Shown here piece by piece: positions 41,031 through 50,252 of a DNA stretch of 64,000 nt. Position 1 is the stretch's first letter. Each line of letters begins with the position of its first letter. Origin of the DNA: Garicola koreensis (lineage in GTDB: Bacteria; Actinomycetota; Actinomycetes; Actinomycetales; Micrococcaceae); contig NZ_JACIBT010000001.1 of the NCBI RefSeq assembly GCF_014195445.1, positions 806,001 to 870,000 on the forward strand, in the 5' to 3' direction. The position numbers were made by a program, and so were the translations under genes. The notes under the pieces are model-generated. The model had not been told where the DNA came from, searched no databases, and saw only the letters and a list, made by a program, of their open reading frames with translations.

Positions 41031-41089
41031 CGCGGCGCTTCTGCCCCGTCGTGGAGCTCCAGCTCCACGGTCCGGCAGAAGCGCTGCGA
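41031..41089 (-). repeat. 59-bp palindromic element, copy 2 (between rimM and trmD)
   Basis: The outer arms of 15 bases pair with one mismatch (41031-41045 with 41074-41088). Inside, GTGGAGCT and AGCTCCAC form a second perfect 8-bp stem. It is 48/59 identical to 9779-9837 and lies 15 bases past the rimM stop on the transcribed strand, the same relative place as copy 1. Confidence 0.75.
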
Positions 41090-41104
41090 TCCACGCCAGA
41101 CTGC

Positions 41105-41668
41105 TCACGGGAAGAGCCCCGCCGGCGGGTCCAGCCGGATGCTGCGGGCCTCGGGATCAATCTGGGGAACCAGTTCCTCCACGAAGGGCACCATGACCTG
41201 TTCACCGGCGGCGGTGTCGACCACCAGCAGGTCCTGGGCGGGGCCGGGCAGCAGTTCGGCGACGGTGCCCAGCGGCTGATCCTCGCCGCTCACGCAGCTG
41301 AACCCCTCCAGCTGGTGGCTGTACCACTGGTCGTCCTCGGGGGCCTCCTCGGCCACATCGATGAACAGCACGGAGCCGCGCAGCGCCTCGGCGGCGTTGC
41401 GGTCGGTAATCTCATCGAAGCCGAGCAGGCAGATCTTCTTGTTCCACCGCTGGGAGCCCACGGTCAGCGTGGTGCGGGTGGTGTCCTGGGTGTGCTCTCC
41501 GGGTTCGCGGATCAGCTGCGCGCCGGGGGCCAGACGGTCAGTCGGCTCGTCGGTGAAGAGCTGGACGGTGACTTCGCCCCGGATGCCGTGGGGCTTGCCG
41601 ATGCGAGCGACCCGCAGACGCTCCCCGGGGTGGGTGGGCATCTGCGGGTCATCCTCAGTGTGTGCCAT
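41105..41668 (-). CDS. rimM: Ribosome maturation factor RimM
   Basis: Binds S19 during 30S head assembly. The N-terminal domain starts LRVARIGKPHGIRGEVTVQLFTD. The PRC-barrel C domain has YSHQLEGFSCV and DLLVVDTAAGEQVMVPFVEELV. The length of 187 is normal. It sits between the KH gene and trmD in conserved order. Confidence 0.95.
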   Translation of the reverse strand: MAHTEDDPQMPTHPGERLRVARIGKPHGIRGEVTVQLFTDEPTDRLAPGAQLIREPGEHTQDTTRTTLTVGSQRWNKKICLLGFDEITDRNAAEALRGSVLFIDVAEEAPEDDQWYSHQLEGFSCVSGEDQPLGTVAELLPGPAQDLLVVDTAAGEQVMVPFVEELVPQIDPEARSIRLDPPAGLFP

Positions 41669-41736
41669 CGGAACACTGCCTCCGCGGTACGGACCTGAGC
41701 ACCGGTGTCAGATGGACGGACTTCACAAGGGCCCGT

Positions 41737-41991
41737 TCAGCGACGGCGGTCAGTGTCGACGACGTCGACGCGGACGTCGTCGCCGCCGGGCAGGGCTGAG
41801 ATCACTGTGCGCAGGGACTTGGCGGTGCGGCCGGCCCGGCCGATCACCCGGCCGAGGTCCTCGGGGTCCACCCGGACCTGGAGAGTGTCGTAGCGCCGAC
41901 CGCTGCGGCGCCGGACGTCGACATCATCAGGTGCGTCGACGATGCCGCGGACCATGTGCTCCAGCGCGTCGGTGATCACAGCGTCGCTCAT
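41737..41991 (-). CDS. khpA: KH-domain RNA-binding protein
   Basis: An 84-residue single KH domain. [18 protein letters not shown] is the GxxG loop and helix. It partners with a KhpB-type protein in other bacteria and binds many RNAs. It overlaps the rpsP stop by four bases, the usual rpsP-khpA-rimM order. Confidence 0.93.
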   Translation of the reverse strand: MSDAVITDALEHMVRGIVDAPDDVDVRRRSGRRYDTLQVRVDPEDLGRVIGRAGRTAKSLRTVISALPGGDDVRVDVVDTDRRR

Positions 41992-42422
41992 GCTTCGGTC
42001 TTCTCCTCAGCGTCAGCTTCCTCAGGCGCCGACTCGTCGGCAAGGACCTCGGTCTTGTCCTCGGAGGCTTTCTCCTCGGGCTTGTCGTTGATCACCGTTG
42101 CCGTGGCGGGGGCGACGAACGCTTCGGCCTCCGGCTTGGTCTTCAGGGTGCCTTCGGTTCCCTCCAGGCCCTTGAACTTCTGCCAGTCGCCGGTGATCTT
42201 CAGCAGGCTGCGCACCCGGTCGCTGGGCTGCGCGCCCACCGAAAGCCAGTACTGGGCTCGCTCTGAGTTGATCTTGATGAACGAAGGCTCTTCGATCGGG
42301 TGGTAGATGCCGATCTCTTCGATATTGGCGCCGTCGCGCTTGGCGCGGGAATCGGCGACGACGACACGATAGTGCGGGGTGCGGACTTTACCCATCCGCT
42401 TCAGACGAATTGTGGCTGCCAC
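41988..42422 (-). CDS. rpsP: 30S ribosomal protein S16
   Basis: The core begins [26 protein letters not shown] and continues through [12 protein letters not shown]. The start is GTG with AGGAG 11 bases upstream. The protein has 144 residues; the last 60, rich in Glu, Ala and Asp, are an acidic extension beyond the normal S16 length of about 80-90 and are probably disordered, as in other actinobacteria. Confidence 0.96.
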   Translation of the reverse strand: MAATIRLKRMGKVRTPHYRVVVADSRAKRDGANIEEIGIYHPIEEPSFIKINSERAQYWLSVGAQPSDRVRSLLKITGDWQKFKGLEGTEGTLKTKPEAEAFVAPATATVINDKPEEKASEDKTEVLADESAPEEADAEEKTEA

Positions 42423-42529
42423 TTGTGTGGTTACTCCTGTTTCTCAGTCATGGTGCGCATTGGTCGTAAGAACCGCGTGGGGTGATGCAAACAGTCTCAA
42501 CCGGGCGCTGAACGTTTGTCAGCCGCGCA

Positions 42530-42535
42530 AGATTA
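42530..42535 (-). promoter_or_regulatory. -10 hexamer TAATCT of the rpsP operon
   Basis: TAATCT on the minus strand, predicting +1 near 42523 and a leader of about 100 bases before rpsP. This would drive rpsP-khpA-rimM-trmD. Confidence 0.4.
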
Positions 42536-42609
42536 GAGGGTGCTTGCGGCACGCTGAGCAAAGTACCTCACCATTCTGCCAGATCCTCAGGCTCTGCGCA
42601 CACCGGATA

Positions 42610-44211
42610 TCACTTCAGGTACTTCTCGAAGCCCTTGGGCAGGCTGAGGTCCTCCGGGCTGATGTCCCCTGCGCCGCCGCCGAAGCTGGAGCCGTCCATG
42701 CGCTTCTCCGCAGTCTGCTGACGCTTCTGCTCGGCCTCGCGGGCCTGCTGGGCGGCCTTGGCGGGGTTGCCGGACTTGGGCTTCTGCTTCTTGGACTTGC
42801 CCTTCTTGGCTCTGCTTCCGCCGCCTCCGGCGCCCATACCGGGCATCGAGGGCATTCCAGGCATGCCGCCGGGCATGTCCCCGCCGCCACCACCGCTGGC
42901 CATCTTCTTCATCATCTTCTGGGCCTGGGTGAAGCGCTCCAGCAGCGAGTTGATCTCCGAGACGTGCACACCGGCGCCCTTGGCGATGCGGGCCCGTCGG
43001 GAGCCGTTGATGATTTTAGGGGCGTTGCGCTCGTGGGGGGTCATCGAGTTGATGATCGCCTCCACCCGGTCCAGCTGGCTGTCGTCGAACTGCTCCAGCT
43101 GCTGGCGCATTCCGGCGGCACCGGGCATCATGCCCAGCAGCTTCTTCATCGAGCCCATCTTCTTCAGCTGCTGCATCTGGGCGCGGAAGTCCTCGAGGGT
43201 GAAGTCCTCCTGGTCGGTGAACTTCTGGGCCATCTTGGCGGCCTCGGCCTTGTCCCAGCTGGCTTCGGCCTGCTCAATGATGCTTAAGATGTCACCCATG
43301 TCCAGGATGCGCCGGGCCATGCGGTCAGGGTGGAAGACCTCGAAGTCCTTCAGCCCCTCACCGGTGGAGGCGTACATGACCGGTTTGCCGGTCACCTGGG
43401 CCACCGAGAGGGCAGCACCGCCGCGGGCGTCGCCGTCGAGCTTGGTGAGCACCACGCCGGTGAAGTTCACGCCTTCGTTGAAGGCCTGGGCGGTGTTGAC
43501 TGCGTCCTGGCCGATCATCGAGTCGATGACGAACAGGGTTTCGTGGGCGCCGACGGCGGATTTGATGTTCGCCGCCTGGGTCATCATTTCCTCATCCACA
43601 CCGAGCCGGCCGGCGGTGTCGATGATGACGACGTCGTGCAGCTTCTCGTTGGCATGGGTGATCGAATCCTCAGCCACCGCAACCGGATCACCGGTGGCCT
43701 CCTCGGTCTCTGAGCTGACCCCGGGGTGCGGCGCGTAGACGGGGACTCCGGCGCGCTCACCGCCGACCTGCAGCTGGCCCACCGCGTTGGGGCGCTGCAG
43801 GTCGCAGGCCACCAGCATCGGCTGGTGCCCCCTGTTCTTCAGGTGCGCGGCGAGCTTGCCGGCCAGGGTGGTCTTGCCGGCTCCCTGCAGTCCGGCGAGC
43901 ATGATGATGGTCGGCGGATGCTTGGCGAAGTGCAGCTCACGGGTCTCGCCGCCGAGGATGCCCACCAGTTCCTCGTTGACGATCTTGACGACCTGCTGGC
44001 CGGGGTTCAGCGACTGGGCGACCTCTGTGCCCAGGGCGCGGGCCTTGACGCGGGCGATGAACTCGCGCACTACGGGGACGGCGACGTCGGCGTCGAGCAG
44101 CGCGCGGCGGATCTCTCGGGCGGTGCCGTCAATGTCTGCCTCGGTCAGCTTGCCTTTGCCGCGCAGGTTCTTGAACGTTGCGGCCAGCCGATCGGAGAGC
44201 GAGTTGAACAC
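42610..44211 (-). CDS. ffh: Signal recognition particle protein Ffh
   Basis: The 533-residue GTPase of the SRP. The N domain starts VFNSLSDRLAATFKNLRGKGKL. G1 GLQGAGKTTLAGKLA is near 107, then DTAGRLGVDEEMM and TKLDGDARGGAALS. The M domain carries Met-rich helices and ends in a Gly/Met and Lys-rich tail (from about 460). The GTG at 44211 is set by AAGGAACCCC just upstream. Its receptor gene ftsY is at 54866. Confidence 0.96.
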   Translation of the reverse strand: MFNSLSDRLAATFKNLRGKGKLTEADIDGTAREIRRALLDADVAVPVVREFIARVKARALGTEVAQSLNPGQQVVKIVNEELVGILGGETRELHFAKHPPTIIMLAGLQGAGKTTLAGKLAAHLKNRGHQPMLVACDLQRPNAVGQLQVGGERAGVPVYAPHPGVSSETEEATGDPVAVAEDSITHANEKLHDVVIIDTAGRLGVDEEMMTQAANIKSAVGAHETLFVIDSMIGQDAVNTAQAFNEGVNFTGVVLTKLDGDARGGAALSVAQVTGKPVMYASTGEGLKDFEVFHPDRMARRILDMGDILSIIEQAEASWDKAEAAKMAQKFTDQEDFTLEDFRAQMQQLKKMGSMKKLLGMMPGAAGMRQQLEQFDDSQLDRVEAIINSMTPHERNAPKIINGSRRARIAKGAGVHVSEINSLLERFTQAQKMMKKMASGGGGGDMPGGMPGMPSMPGMGAGGGGSRAKKGKSKKQKPKSGNPAKAAQQAREAEQKRQQTAEKRMDGSSFGGGAGDISPEDLSLPKGFEKYLK

Positions 44212-44287
44212 GGTGGGGTTCCTTACAGAAGTCTTATGGAGCTGCAACGGTCTGGGGCATCACGCGACGCCGGTGACCGGGGGCCAG

Positions 44288-44310
44288 TGGTGCCAATGCT
44301 CTGGTGCCAA
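44288..44310. repeat. 9-bp direct repeat upstream of ffh
   Basis: TGGTGCCAA occurs at 44288-44296 and 44302-44310, 14 bases start to start, about 80 bases before ffh. It is possibly a regulator site; nothing else supports that. Confidence 0.4.
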
Positions 44311-44328
44311 AGCTCCAGGGTAACAAGT

Positions 44329-45246
44329 TCAGCCCAGGTCGTTCTCTTCCAGCCAGTCCTGCGCGATGGTGGCCGGCTCCTCCACCTCGTCGCCGGAGTT
44401 GCGGGCATTCATCTGCGTCAGCGCCTCAGTGGTCAGCGCCGCCGAGACCTCGTTGAGGATGCTGCGGGCCTGCTCGTCCATCGCCTCGGCACGGACCACC
44501 GGCACCACATGCTGGGCGGCGATCATATCCTCCGGATCCTCCAGTGTCACCAGGTCGTTCTCCTCGATGGAGGGCGTGGTGGTGTAGATATCGGCGACGT
44601 CGACCGTGCCGTCCAGCAGCGCCTGCAGCGTGGCTGGGCCCCCGCCGTCGCTGATGGGGGTGAAGTCAACGTCGGTGATCCCGTAGACCTCCTCCATCCC
44701 GGGGATGCCGTAGGCGCGTTCGGCGAACTCCGGGTTGGCCGCCAGGCTCAGCTGCTCCAGCTCGGCTAAGTCCCCGATGGACTCGAGGTCGTTCTGGGCT
44801 GCGAACTCTTCGGTGACGTTCAGCGAGTCCTTGTTCTGCGCTTCGGCGGTGTCCAGGACCTCCAGGCCCTCGGGCAGCGCCTGGGGGATCTCAGCTTCGA
44901 TGTCCTCGGCTGAGGTGGCGGTGGTCTCCGGGTCCAGGTAGCTGAGCAGGTTCCCGGTGTATTCGGGCATCAGGTCGATCTCCGCGTTCTCCAGGGCGGG
45001 CATGTAGACCTCGCGGGCTCCGATTTGGAAGTTCCGCTCCACCTGGAAGTCTTCGGCCTCCAGCGCATGGGCGTAGATTTCGGCGATGATCTGGCTCTCC
45101 GGGAAGTCTGCTGAGCCGATGCCGATGGTTCCGGCCGATTCCTGTGCGGCGTCGTCGCTCTCCTGCCCCGCGTCGTCGGGGTCGCTGCAGGCGCTCAGAA
45201 CCAGCAGGGCTGCGGCGCTGACGGTGGCCAGTCGTTTGATGCTCAT
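44329..45246 (-). CDS. Osmoprotectant ABC transporter, substrate-binding lipoprotein (OpuCC/ProX type)
   Basis: Captures glycine betaine, choline or related solutes outside the membrane. A signal sequence with lipobox LSAC places the lipid anchor at Cys20. GIGSADFPESQIIAEIYAHALE and MPEYTGNLLSYLD are typical of the OpuAC/QAT family; the aromatic residues of the ligand cage cannot be assigned with certainty. The ATG overlaps the upstream permease gene by four bases. The mature N terminus is Asp/Glu-rich. Confidence 0.9.
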   Translation of the reverse strand: MSIKRLATVSAAALLVLSACSDPDDAGQESDDAAQESAGTIGIGSADFPESQIIAEIYAHALEAEDFQVERNFQIGAREVYMPALENAEIDLMPEYTGNLLSYLDPETTATSAEDIEAEIPQALPEGLEVLDTAEAQNKDSLNVTEEFAAQNDLESIGDLAELEQLSLAANPEFAERAYGIPGMEEVYGITDVDFTPISDGGGPATLQALLDGTVDVADIYTTTPSIEENDLVTLEDPEDMIAAQHVVPVVRAEAMDEQARSILNEVSAALTTEALTQMNARNSGDEVEEPATIAQDWLEENDLG

Positions 45247-45929
45247 GCGTGTCGCTCCTTGGTCGGGGTTGCGGGGTCGGCGAAGTGTGCGCTGAGGCGT
45301 TGGGCTGCGGCGAAGAGCGCATCGATGACCAGGGCCAAGATCACCACGACGACGGCGCCGCCGAGCACACGGGCGGTGTCGCTGACCGCCAGTCCGTCGA
45401 TGATATAGCGGCCCAGTCCCCCCACGCCGATGAACGCGGCCACTGTGGCGGTGGCGATCACCTGCAGCACTGCCGAGCGCAGCCCGCCGATGATCAGCGG
45501 CATCGCCAGGGGAAGCTCCACCCGCAGGATCACGTGGGCCTCAGTCATGCCTTGGGCCCGTGCGGCGTCGACGGTGGCGGGGTCCACTGCTTCCAGCCCG
45601 GAGTAGATCCCGGCCAGAAGCGGCGGGACGCACAGCACCGCCAGCGCGATGATCGGTGCGGAAAGCCCGATGCCCAGCTGCAGGGCCAGCAGGGTCAGCA
45701 GCCCCAGGGTCGGCAGGGCGCGCAGGGCTCCGGTGCTGAGCACTGCCAGGTTGCGCCAGCGGCCGGTGTGTCCGATGTAGAGGCCCAGTGGGACGGCCAC
45801 CAGGGCTGCGGCGGCCACCGCCAGGGCCGTGTAGCCGATGTGCTGGGCCAGTCGCCATGGGATGCCGGTGGCGCCTGACCACTGAGCCGGTTCGCTGAAC
45901 CAGGCCACGGTCTCTTCCAGCAGGCTCAT
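45243..45929 (-). CDS. Osmoprotectant ABC transporter permease 2
   Basis: A 228-residue inner-membrane subunit with about six helices. The coupling motif AVDPATVDAARAQGMTEAHVILRVELPLAMPLIIGGLR is typical of OpuCB/OpuCD permeases. The ATG at 45929 overlaps permease 1 by four bases, so the two permeases are probably made together. Confidence 0.9.
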   Translation of the reverse strand: MSLLEETVAWFSEPAQWSGATGIPWRLAQHIGYTALAVAAAALVAVPLGLYIGHTGRWRNLAVLSTGALRALPTLGLLTLLALQLGIGLSAPIIALAVLCVPPLLAGIYSGLEAVDPATVDAARAQGMTEAHVILRVELPLAMPLIIGGLRSAVLQVIATATVAAFIGVGGLGRYIIDGLAVSDTARVLGGAVVVVILALVIDALFAAAQRLSAHFADPATPTKERHA

Positions 45930-46603
45930 GCGCTGCCTCCTGCCGAGACCACGGAGTTCCAGGGCATCAGCAGTCGCCCGGCTGCCACCAGCAGCAGGTC
46001 GAAGACCAGGGCCAGCGCTACGGTGAGCACCACCCCGGTGAGGATCTCGGTGGGAAAGTTGCGGTTGAACCCGTTGGTGAACAGCGAGCCGAGGTTGCTG
46101 ACACCCACCAGGGCGCCGATGCTCAGCAGGCTCACGGTGCTCACCGAGACCACGCGCAGTGCCGCAAGCATCACTGGGCCGGCCAGCGGCAGGGTGACGC
46201 TGATAGCGCGCTGGCCCCTGCTGAAGCCGCAGGCGGCCGCCGAGTCCAGCACGCTGGGCGGTACCGCGTTCAGGGCGTCGACCACACCGCGGACCATGAT
46301 GGCAAAGGCATAGATCACCAGGGCGATGAGCACATTGATCGGGTTCAGCCACCCCAGACCCAGAATGGTCGGCATGATCACGAACAGCGGAAGCGAAGGG
46401 ATGGTGTAGAGCACGCTGCTGAGGCTGACGGTGACGCCGCTGAGCTGGCGAACCGCGCCGTGGGGCGAGCTTTTCATGGCGTAGGCCGCCCAGCCCACCG
46501 GCAGTGCCAGGGCGAATCCGAGCGCGATGGCTGAGCCGCTGATCCAGGTGTGCTGCCACACCAGATCCAGCAGGCGCTCATAGTTGGTGAGCGCCCAGTT
46601 CAC
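45926..46603 (-). CDS. Osmoprotectant ABC transporter permease 1
   Basis: A 225-residue permease, about 35% like its neighbour by eye in the coupling loop (ALNAVPPSVLDSAAACGFSRGQRAISVTLPLAGPVM). The start is GTG at 46603, with CGGAG about ten bases upstream. That ribosome-binding segment lies in a 17-bp tandem duplication (46606-46638). Confidence 0.9.
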   Translation of the reverse strand: MNWALTNYERLLDLVWQHTWISGSAIALGFALALPVGWAAYAMKSSPHGAVRQLSGVTVSLSSVLYTIPSLPLFVIMPTILGLGWLNPINVLIALVIYAFAIMVRGVVDALNAVPPSVLDSAAACGFSRGQRAISVTLPLAGPVMLAALRVVSVSTVSLLSIGALVGVSNLGSLFTNGFNRNFPTEILTGVVLTVALALVFDLLLVAAGRLLMPWNSVVSAGGSA

Positions 46604-46605
46604 CC

Positions 46606-46638
46606 CAGGACTCCGTTCACTGCAGGACTCCGTTCACT
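46606..46638 (-). repeat. Tandem duplication carrying a ribosome-binding site
   Basis: A 16-base sequence at 46606-46621 recurs exactly at 46623-46638 with one base between (period 17). It spans the ATPase stop and the CGGAG site of permease 1. Confidence 0.85.
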
Positions 46639-47443
46639 CCAGAACCCCCGCCGGGCGGCCGTGCTCGTCCACCACGATGCGCCGTCCGTTCTCATCGCGG
46701 ACGCGCAGCTGGCGTCTGCCGTGCTCCAGGCCGATGAACCGGGCGACGAACTCGTCGGCGGGCCGAGCGAGGATCTCAGCCGGCGCGCCGACCTGGGCGA
46801 CCTTTCCGCCTTCGCGCAGGATCACCACCTGGTCCCCCAGGGCGAAGGCTTCCTCAATGTCGTGGGTGACGAAGACGATAGTCTTCTTCAGATCCTGCTG
46901 CAGCCGGCGCATCTCCTGCTGCAGTTCGGCCCGGACGATGGGGTCCACTGCGCCGAAGGGCTCATCCATCAGCAGGATGTTCGGGTCGTTGGCCAGCGCC
47001 CGGGCGACTCCTACGCGCTGCTGCTGGCCGCCGGAGAGCTGGCTGGGATATTTGCGGTGAACTGAAGCGTCCAGCCCGACCGTTTCCAGCACCTGGGCAG
47101 CGCGCTGCCTCGCTGCGGCCTTGGGGACACCGTTGAGCCGAAGCACGGTGGCCACGTTGTCGATGACCCTGCGGTGCGGCAGCAGACCGGCGTGCTGCAT
47201 CACATAGCCGATGCTGCGCCGCAGCTGCACCGGGTCGCGGGCAGCGATGTCGTCGTCGTCGATGAGAATCTTGCCCTCAGTGAGGTCCACCATGCGGTTG
47301 ACGCTGCGCAGCAGAGTGGTCTTGCCGCAGCCCGAGGAGCCCACCAGCACTGTGGTGGTGTGCGAGGGCACAGTGAGGGAGAAGTCGGAGACGGCGCGGG
47401 TCCCATCTGCGAACCGCTTGCCGACGGAGCGGAATTCGATCAT
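46634..47443 (-). CDS. Osmoprotectant ABC transporter ATP-binding protein (OpuCA type)
   Basis: A 270-residue ATPase that powers the transporter. Walker A GSSGCGKTTLL near 35-45, signature LSGGQQQRVGVARAL near 137, Walker B ILLMDEPFGAVDP near 160. The C-terminal CBS domains of some OpuCA proteins are absent. The ATG at 47443 follows CAGGAGAG. It is first in a four-gene operon: ATPase, permease, permease, binding protein. Salt adaptation is the likely role. Confidence 0.92.
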   Translation of the reverse strand: MIEFRSVGKRFADGTRAVSDFSLTVPSHTTTVLVGSSGCGKTTLLRSVNRMVDLTEGKILIDDDDIAARDPVQLRRSIGYVMQHAGLLPHRRVIDNVATVLRLNGVPKAAARQRAAQVLETVGLDASVHRKYPSQLSGGQQQRVGVARALANDPNILLMDEPFGAVDPIVRAELQQEMRRLQQDLKKTIVFVTHDIEEAFALGDQVVILREGGKVAQVGAPAEILARPADEFVARFIGLEHGRRQLRVRDENGRRIVVDEHGRPAGVLE

Positions 47444-47529
47444 GACTCTCCTGACCTGGTCTCTGGGTACTTTACACACCAGCTGGCGGCTGGCCTGCCT
47501 CAGACTCTCAGCAGATGACCGGTGGCCGA

Positions 47530-47535
47530 TAGGGT
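47530..47535 (+). promoter_or_regulatory. -10 hexamer TAGGGT, predicted leaderless promoter
   Basis: Exactly six bases before the GTG at 47542, so +1 falls on the start codon. Confidence 0.5.
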
Positions 47536-47541
47536 GGCCGG

Positions 47542-48000
47542 GTGAGCCAGAACGACGCCGATGAGGACCGCGAGCACAGCGATGAGCGTGTCATCCAAGC
47601 TGCGCTGACCGGCCACCTGCAGTATCTGTCCACCGCCGAGGACGCCCACCGCCGAGTGGCGGGCGCCCTGACGGGCCGTAAGGATGTGCTCAGCAGCCAG
47701 GAGAACCCGATTACCCTGGCGGCCGCCCACCGCGCCCGGTGCGCCTCCTTCGCCCAGCGCGGGGAGTTCCTGGAGCAGCTGGTGGCATTCCCCGCCGCCG
47801 GGCTGCGAGCGCTGACCGCCCAGGACATGCGCACCCTTCAGGTTCCGGCCCATATCGGAGCCGCAGCAGTCCCCGAGGAGCTGGGCCAACAGATCACCGA
47901 TCGGGAGACTCGCACCCGGTTGGCCGGCGCCCGGTCCGCTGCCGGGCGCGGCACCGATCAGGCTGGGCACGACACCGGGCAGAGTGGCTCCACCCAGTAG
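47542..48000 (+). CDS. Uncharacterised protein, 152 residues
   Basis: Not recognised. It is a soluble, mostly helical protein: residues 15-60 are rich in His, Ala and Arg (VIQAALTGHLQYLSTAEDAH), a middle segment reads RCASFAQRGEFLEQLVAF, and the tail after 125 is Gly/Thr-rich. Codon use is that of its neighbours. The GTG at 47542 lies exactly six bases after TAGGGT, which supports the start. The coiled-coil gene follows 10 bases later, so the two are probably co-transcribed. Confidence 0.65.
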   Translation: MSQNDADEDREHSDERVIQAALTGHLQYLSTAEDAHRRVAGALTGRKDVLSSQENPITLAAAHRARCASFAQRGEFLEQLVAFPAAGLRALTAQDMRTLQVPAHIGAAAVPEELGQQITDRETRTRLAGARSAAGRGTDQAGHDTGQSGSTQ

Positions 48001-48010
48001 GATCAGGGCT

Positions 48011-48604
48011 ATGACTGAGCACACCGACCCCATGGAGACGGCGGAGGACTCACCCCAGATCACAGCCTCAGACGATCTGGGCGAGAACGCCCACCAGGTG
48101 GTCACGGCACTGTTGGGCCACCAGCAGGATCTCATCGCCGAGCTGCACAGCGTCTATGAGCGCCTGGAGCAGGTGCGCGAGGTCGACTACGCCCGGCTGC
48201 AGGCTCGCGTGGAGGACGCGGAGCACGTGGTCTCCGGCGGTGAGGACATTGCCGCCCAGGTCGAGCGCCTTACCGAACGTGTCGATGAGCTCTTCGCAGT
48301 GGTGGCCGAACAGGCTGAGCGCCAGGTCCGGGCCGGCGAAGAGCTGGGTGAGGGCCAGGAGCGCAGCTCGACCCAGCTGGCTGAGCGTGATGCCCGCATT
48401 TCAGCGCAGAACGCGCGGATCGCAGAGCTGGAGACGGCGGTCACCGCTGCCTCGGATTCAGCGGAGAGCGCCCACCACAAACTGCAGGTGCTGGCCGAGG
48501 AGACCGAGTCCAGCCTGCTCCACCGAGTCTCTGAGCGGGTCAGCCCGGCTGCCCGCCACGCACGGACCGCGCTGAGCAGCATCACCCGGCGCCTTCGCCG
48601 CTGA
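48011..48604 (+). CDS. Predicted coiled-coil protein, 197 residues
   Basis: Not assigned to a family. Residues 45-165 are almost all heptad-like helix (LEQVREVDYARLQARVEDAEH, then AERDARISAQNARIAELETAV), suggesting a long coiled coil. The C terminus is basic (ITRRLRR). No membrane segment or signal. The ATG at 48011 is used; the frame is open a little upstream into the previous gene. A structural or scaffold role is only a guess. Confidence 0.65.
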   Translation: MTEHTDPMETAEDSPQITASDDLGENAHQVVTALLGHQQDLIAELHSVYERLEQVREVDYARLQARVEDAEHVVSGGEDIAAQVERLTERVDELFAVVAEQAERQVRAGEELGEGQERSSTQLAERDARISAQNARIAELETAVTAASDSAESAHHKLQVLAEETESSLLHRVSERVSPAARHARTALSSITRRLRR

Positions 48605-48659
48605 TTTCCGAGGCCTGTCAGTGAACAGCGGTTCCGCAGCCTGCCCGAGAAGGAGAAGC

Positions 48660-48691
48660 AGGTGCAGTGGCCGGGGTGCGCCACAGCACCT
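48660..48691. terminator. Bidirectional hairpin between convergent genes
   Basis: AGGTGC pairs with GCACCT and, past one mismatch, GTGGC with GCCAC, around an eight-base loop. It lies between the end of the coiled-coil gene and selO. Confidence 0.6.
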
Positions 48692-50157
48692 TAGGTCCCG
48701 CAGTAGGTCATATAGGGGCCGAAGCTCTGGGGCGCCGGTGATGCGTAGCGCTCGAGACCCTCGCGTTCGACGTAGGGATCGGTCACGACACTCACGAGCT
48801 GATGGAATGGGTCAAGGTCACCGTCCGTTGCGGCGTCGAGGGCCTCTTCCACCAGGTGGTTGCGCGGGATGTAGACCGGGTTGGTCTTATCCATCTGCTC
48901 CGGGCGCGGGTTCAGATCCAGCCAGCGGCGCAGCCACTGCTGGAGCCGCTCACCGTTGTGGACCTTCTGCCCCACCGGTTCGGCGTCACCGCGTGCCGCC
49001 TGGTTCAGGGACCGAAAGAACGAGGTGTAGTCCACAGATTCTTCGTGCAGCAGCGTGATCAGATCGTCGATCAGCGACGAGGCGCCCTCGTCGTCCAGGG
49101 TCTGGTCCAGCCCGAGCTTCGCTTTCATGCCCTGCAGCCAGGCGGCGCTGTACTCGCTGCGGAAGGCGGCCAGGGCTTCCTGGGCTGTGGCGACGGCCTG
49201 CTCTTCGTCGTCGTGGAACAGCGGCAGCAGCGTTTCGGCGAAACGAGCGAGGTTCCATTCGGCGATCACCGGCTGGTTGCGGTAGGCGTAGCGGCCGTTC
49301 TGGTCGATGGAGCTGTAGACGACGGCGGGGTCGAAGGAGTCCATGAACGCGCAGGGTCCGTAGTCGATCGACTCGCCGGAGATGGTCGTGTTGTCGGTGT
49401 TCATCACCCCGTGGACGAAGCCGACCAGCATCCATTGGGCCACCAGCTGGGCCTGGGCCGAGACCACCGAGGAGAACAGCGCGAGATAGGGGTTCTCCGC
49501 GTTGGCGGCCTCGGGATAGTGGCGCTCGATGGCGTGATCGGCCAAGCGGCGCACCAGTTCCCCCTCGCCTGCGGCGTGGGCGTACTGGAAGCTGCCCACG
49601 CGCAGGTGGCTGCTGGCCACCCGGGTCAGCACCGCGCCGGGCACGAGTTTCTCGCGCGGGATTTCACGGCCGGTGGTGACCACGGCCAAGGAGCGGGAGG
49701 TGGGGATGCCCAAGGCGTGGATGGCCTCGCTGATGAGGTATTCGCGCAGCATCGGGCCAAGCGCAGCCCGACCGTCGGCACCGCCGCGGGCGAAGGGGGT
49801 GCGCCCTGAGCCTTTGAGGTGAATGTCGCACTGCTTCCCCTCGGCGTCGGTCAGCTCCCCCAGTAGCAGTGCGCGCCCGTCCCCCAACCGCGGAGAGTAG
49901 GCCCCGAACTGATGGCCAGCGTAACCCTGGGCCACCGGCGTCGCAGCGTCAGGGACCTGGTTGCCGACCAAGAGCTCGACGCCGCCGGGGCTCTGCAAAA
50001 ACCTGGGGTCCAGGTCCAGCTGCTCGGCGAGCGCTTCATTGAGCACCACCAGCTGCGGGTCCTGGGCTTCTTCGGCTGACCAGGAGATCGACAGCTCAGG
50101 AAGCTGTTGCGCGAAACGGTTCTGCAGGTCAATTTCCGGCTGTACTGGGACACTCAT
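48691..50157 (-). CDS. selO: Protein adenylyltransferase SelO (YdiU family)
   Basis: A 488-residue pseudokinase-fold enzyme that transfers AMP to proteins. [19 protein letters not shown], then [19 protein letters not shown] and [10 protein letters not shown] (metal-binding Asn/Asp) are the SelO core. The C terminus YMTYCGT keeps the conserved Cys that is selenocysteine in animal SelO. It links to redox stress in other organisms. It converges on the coiled-coil gene. Confidence 0.93.
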   Translation of the reverse strand: MSVPVQPEIDLQNRFAQQLPELSISWSAEEAQDPQLVVLNEALAEQLDLDPRFLQSPGGVELLVGNQVPDAATPVAQGYAGHQFGAYSPRLGDGRALLLGELTDAEGKQCDIHLKGSGRTPFARGGADGRAALGPMLREYLISEAIHALGIPTSRSLAVVTTGREIPREKLVPGAVLTRVASSHLRVGSFQYAHAAGEGELVRRLADHAIERHYPEAANAENPYLALFSSVVSAQAQLVAQWMLVGFVHGVMNTDNTTISGESIDYGPCAFMDSFDPAVVYSSIDQNGRYAYRNQPVIAEWNLARFAETLLPLFHDDEEQAVATAQEALAAFRSEYSAAWLQGMKAKLGLDQTLDDEGASSLIDDLITLLHEESVDYTSFFRSLNQAARGDAEPVGQKVHNGERLQQWLRRWLDLNPRPEQMDKTNPVYIPRNHLVEEALDAATDGDLDPFHQLVSVVTDPYVEREGLERYASPAPQSFGPYMTYCGT

Positions 50158-50252
50158 GGCAGCGGCACCTCACTCAGCTGCAAACTCGGGGGGTTGCCCT
50201 CCCAGTGTAGTGCTCCTCGGGGGCTGCTCACGATGGTGCCTCAGAGGCCACA

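Noticed and set aside
46606-46638. CRISPR-like repeat
   Set aside because: Only two copies with a one-base gap; no spacers and no cas genes in the window.
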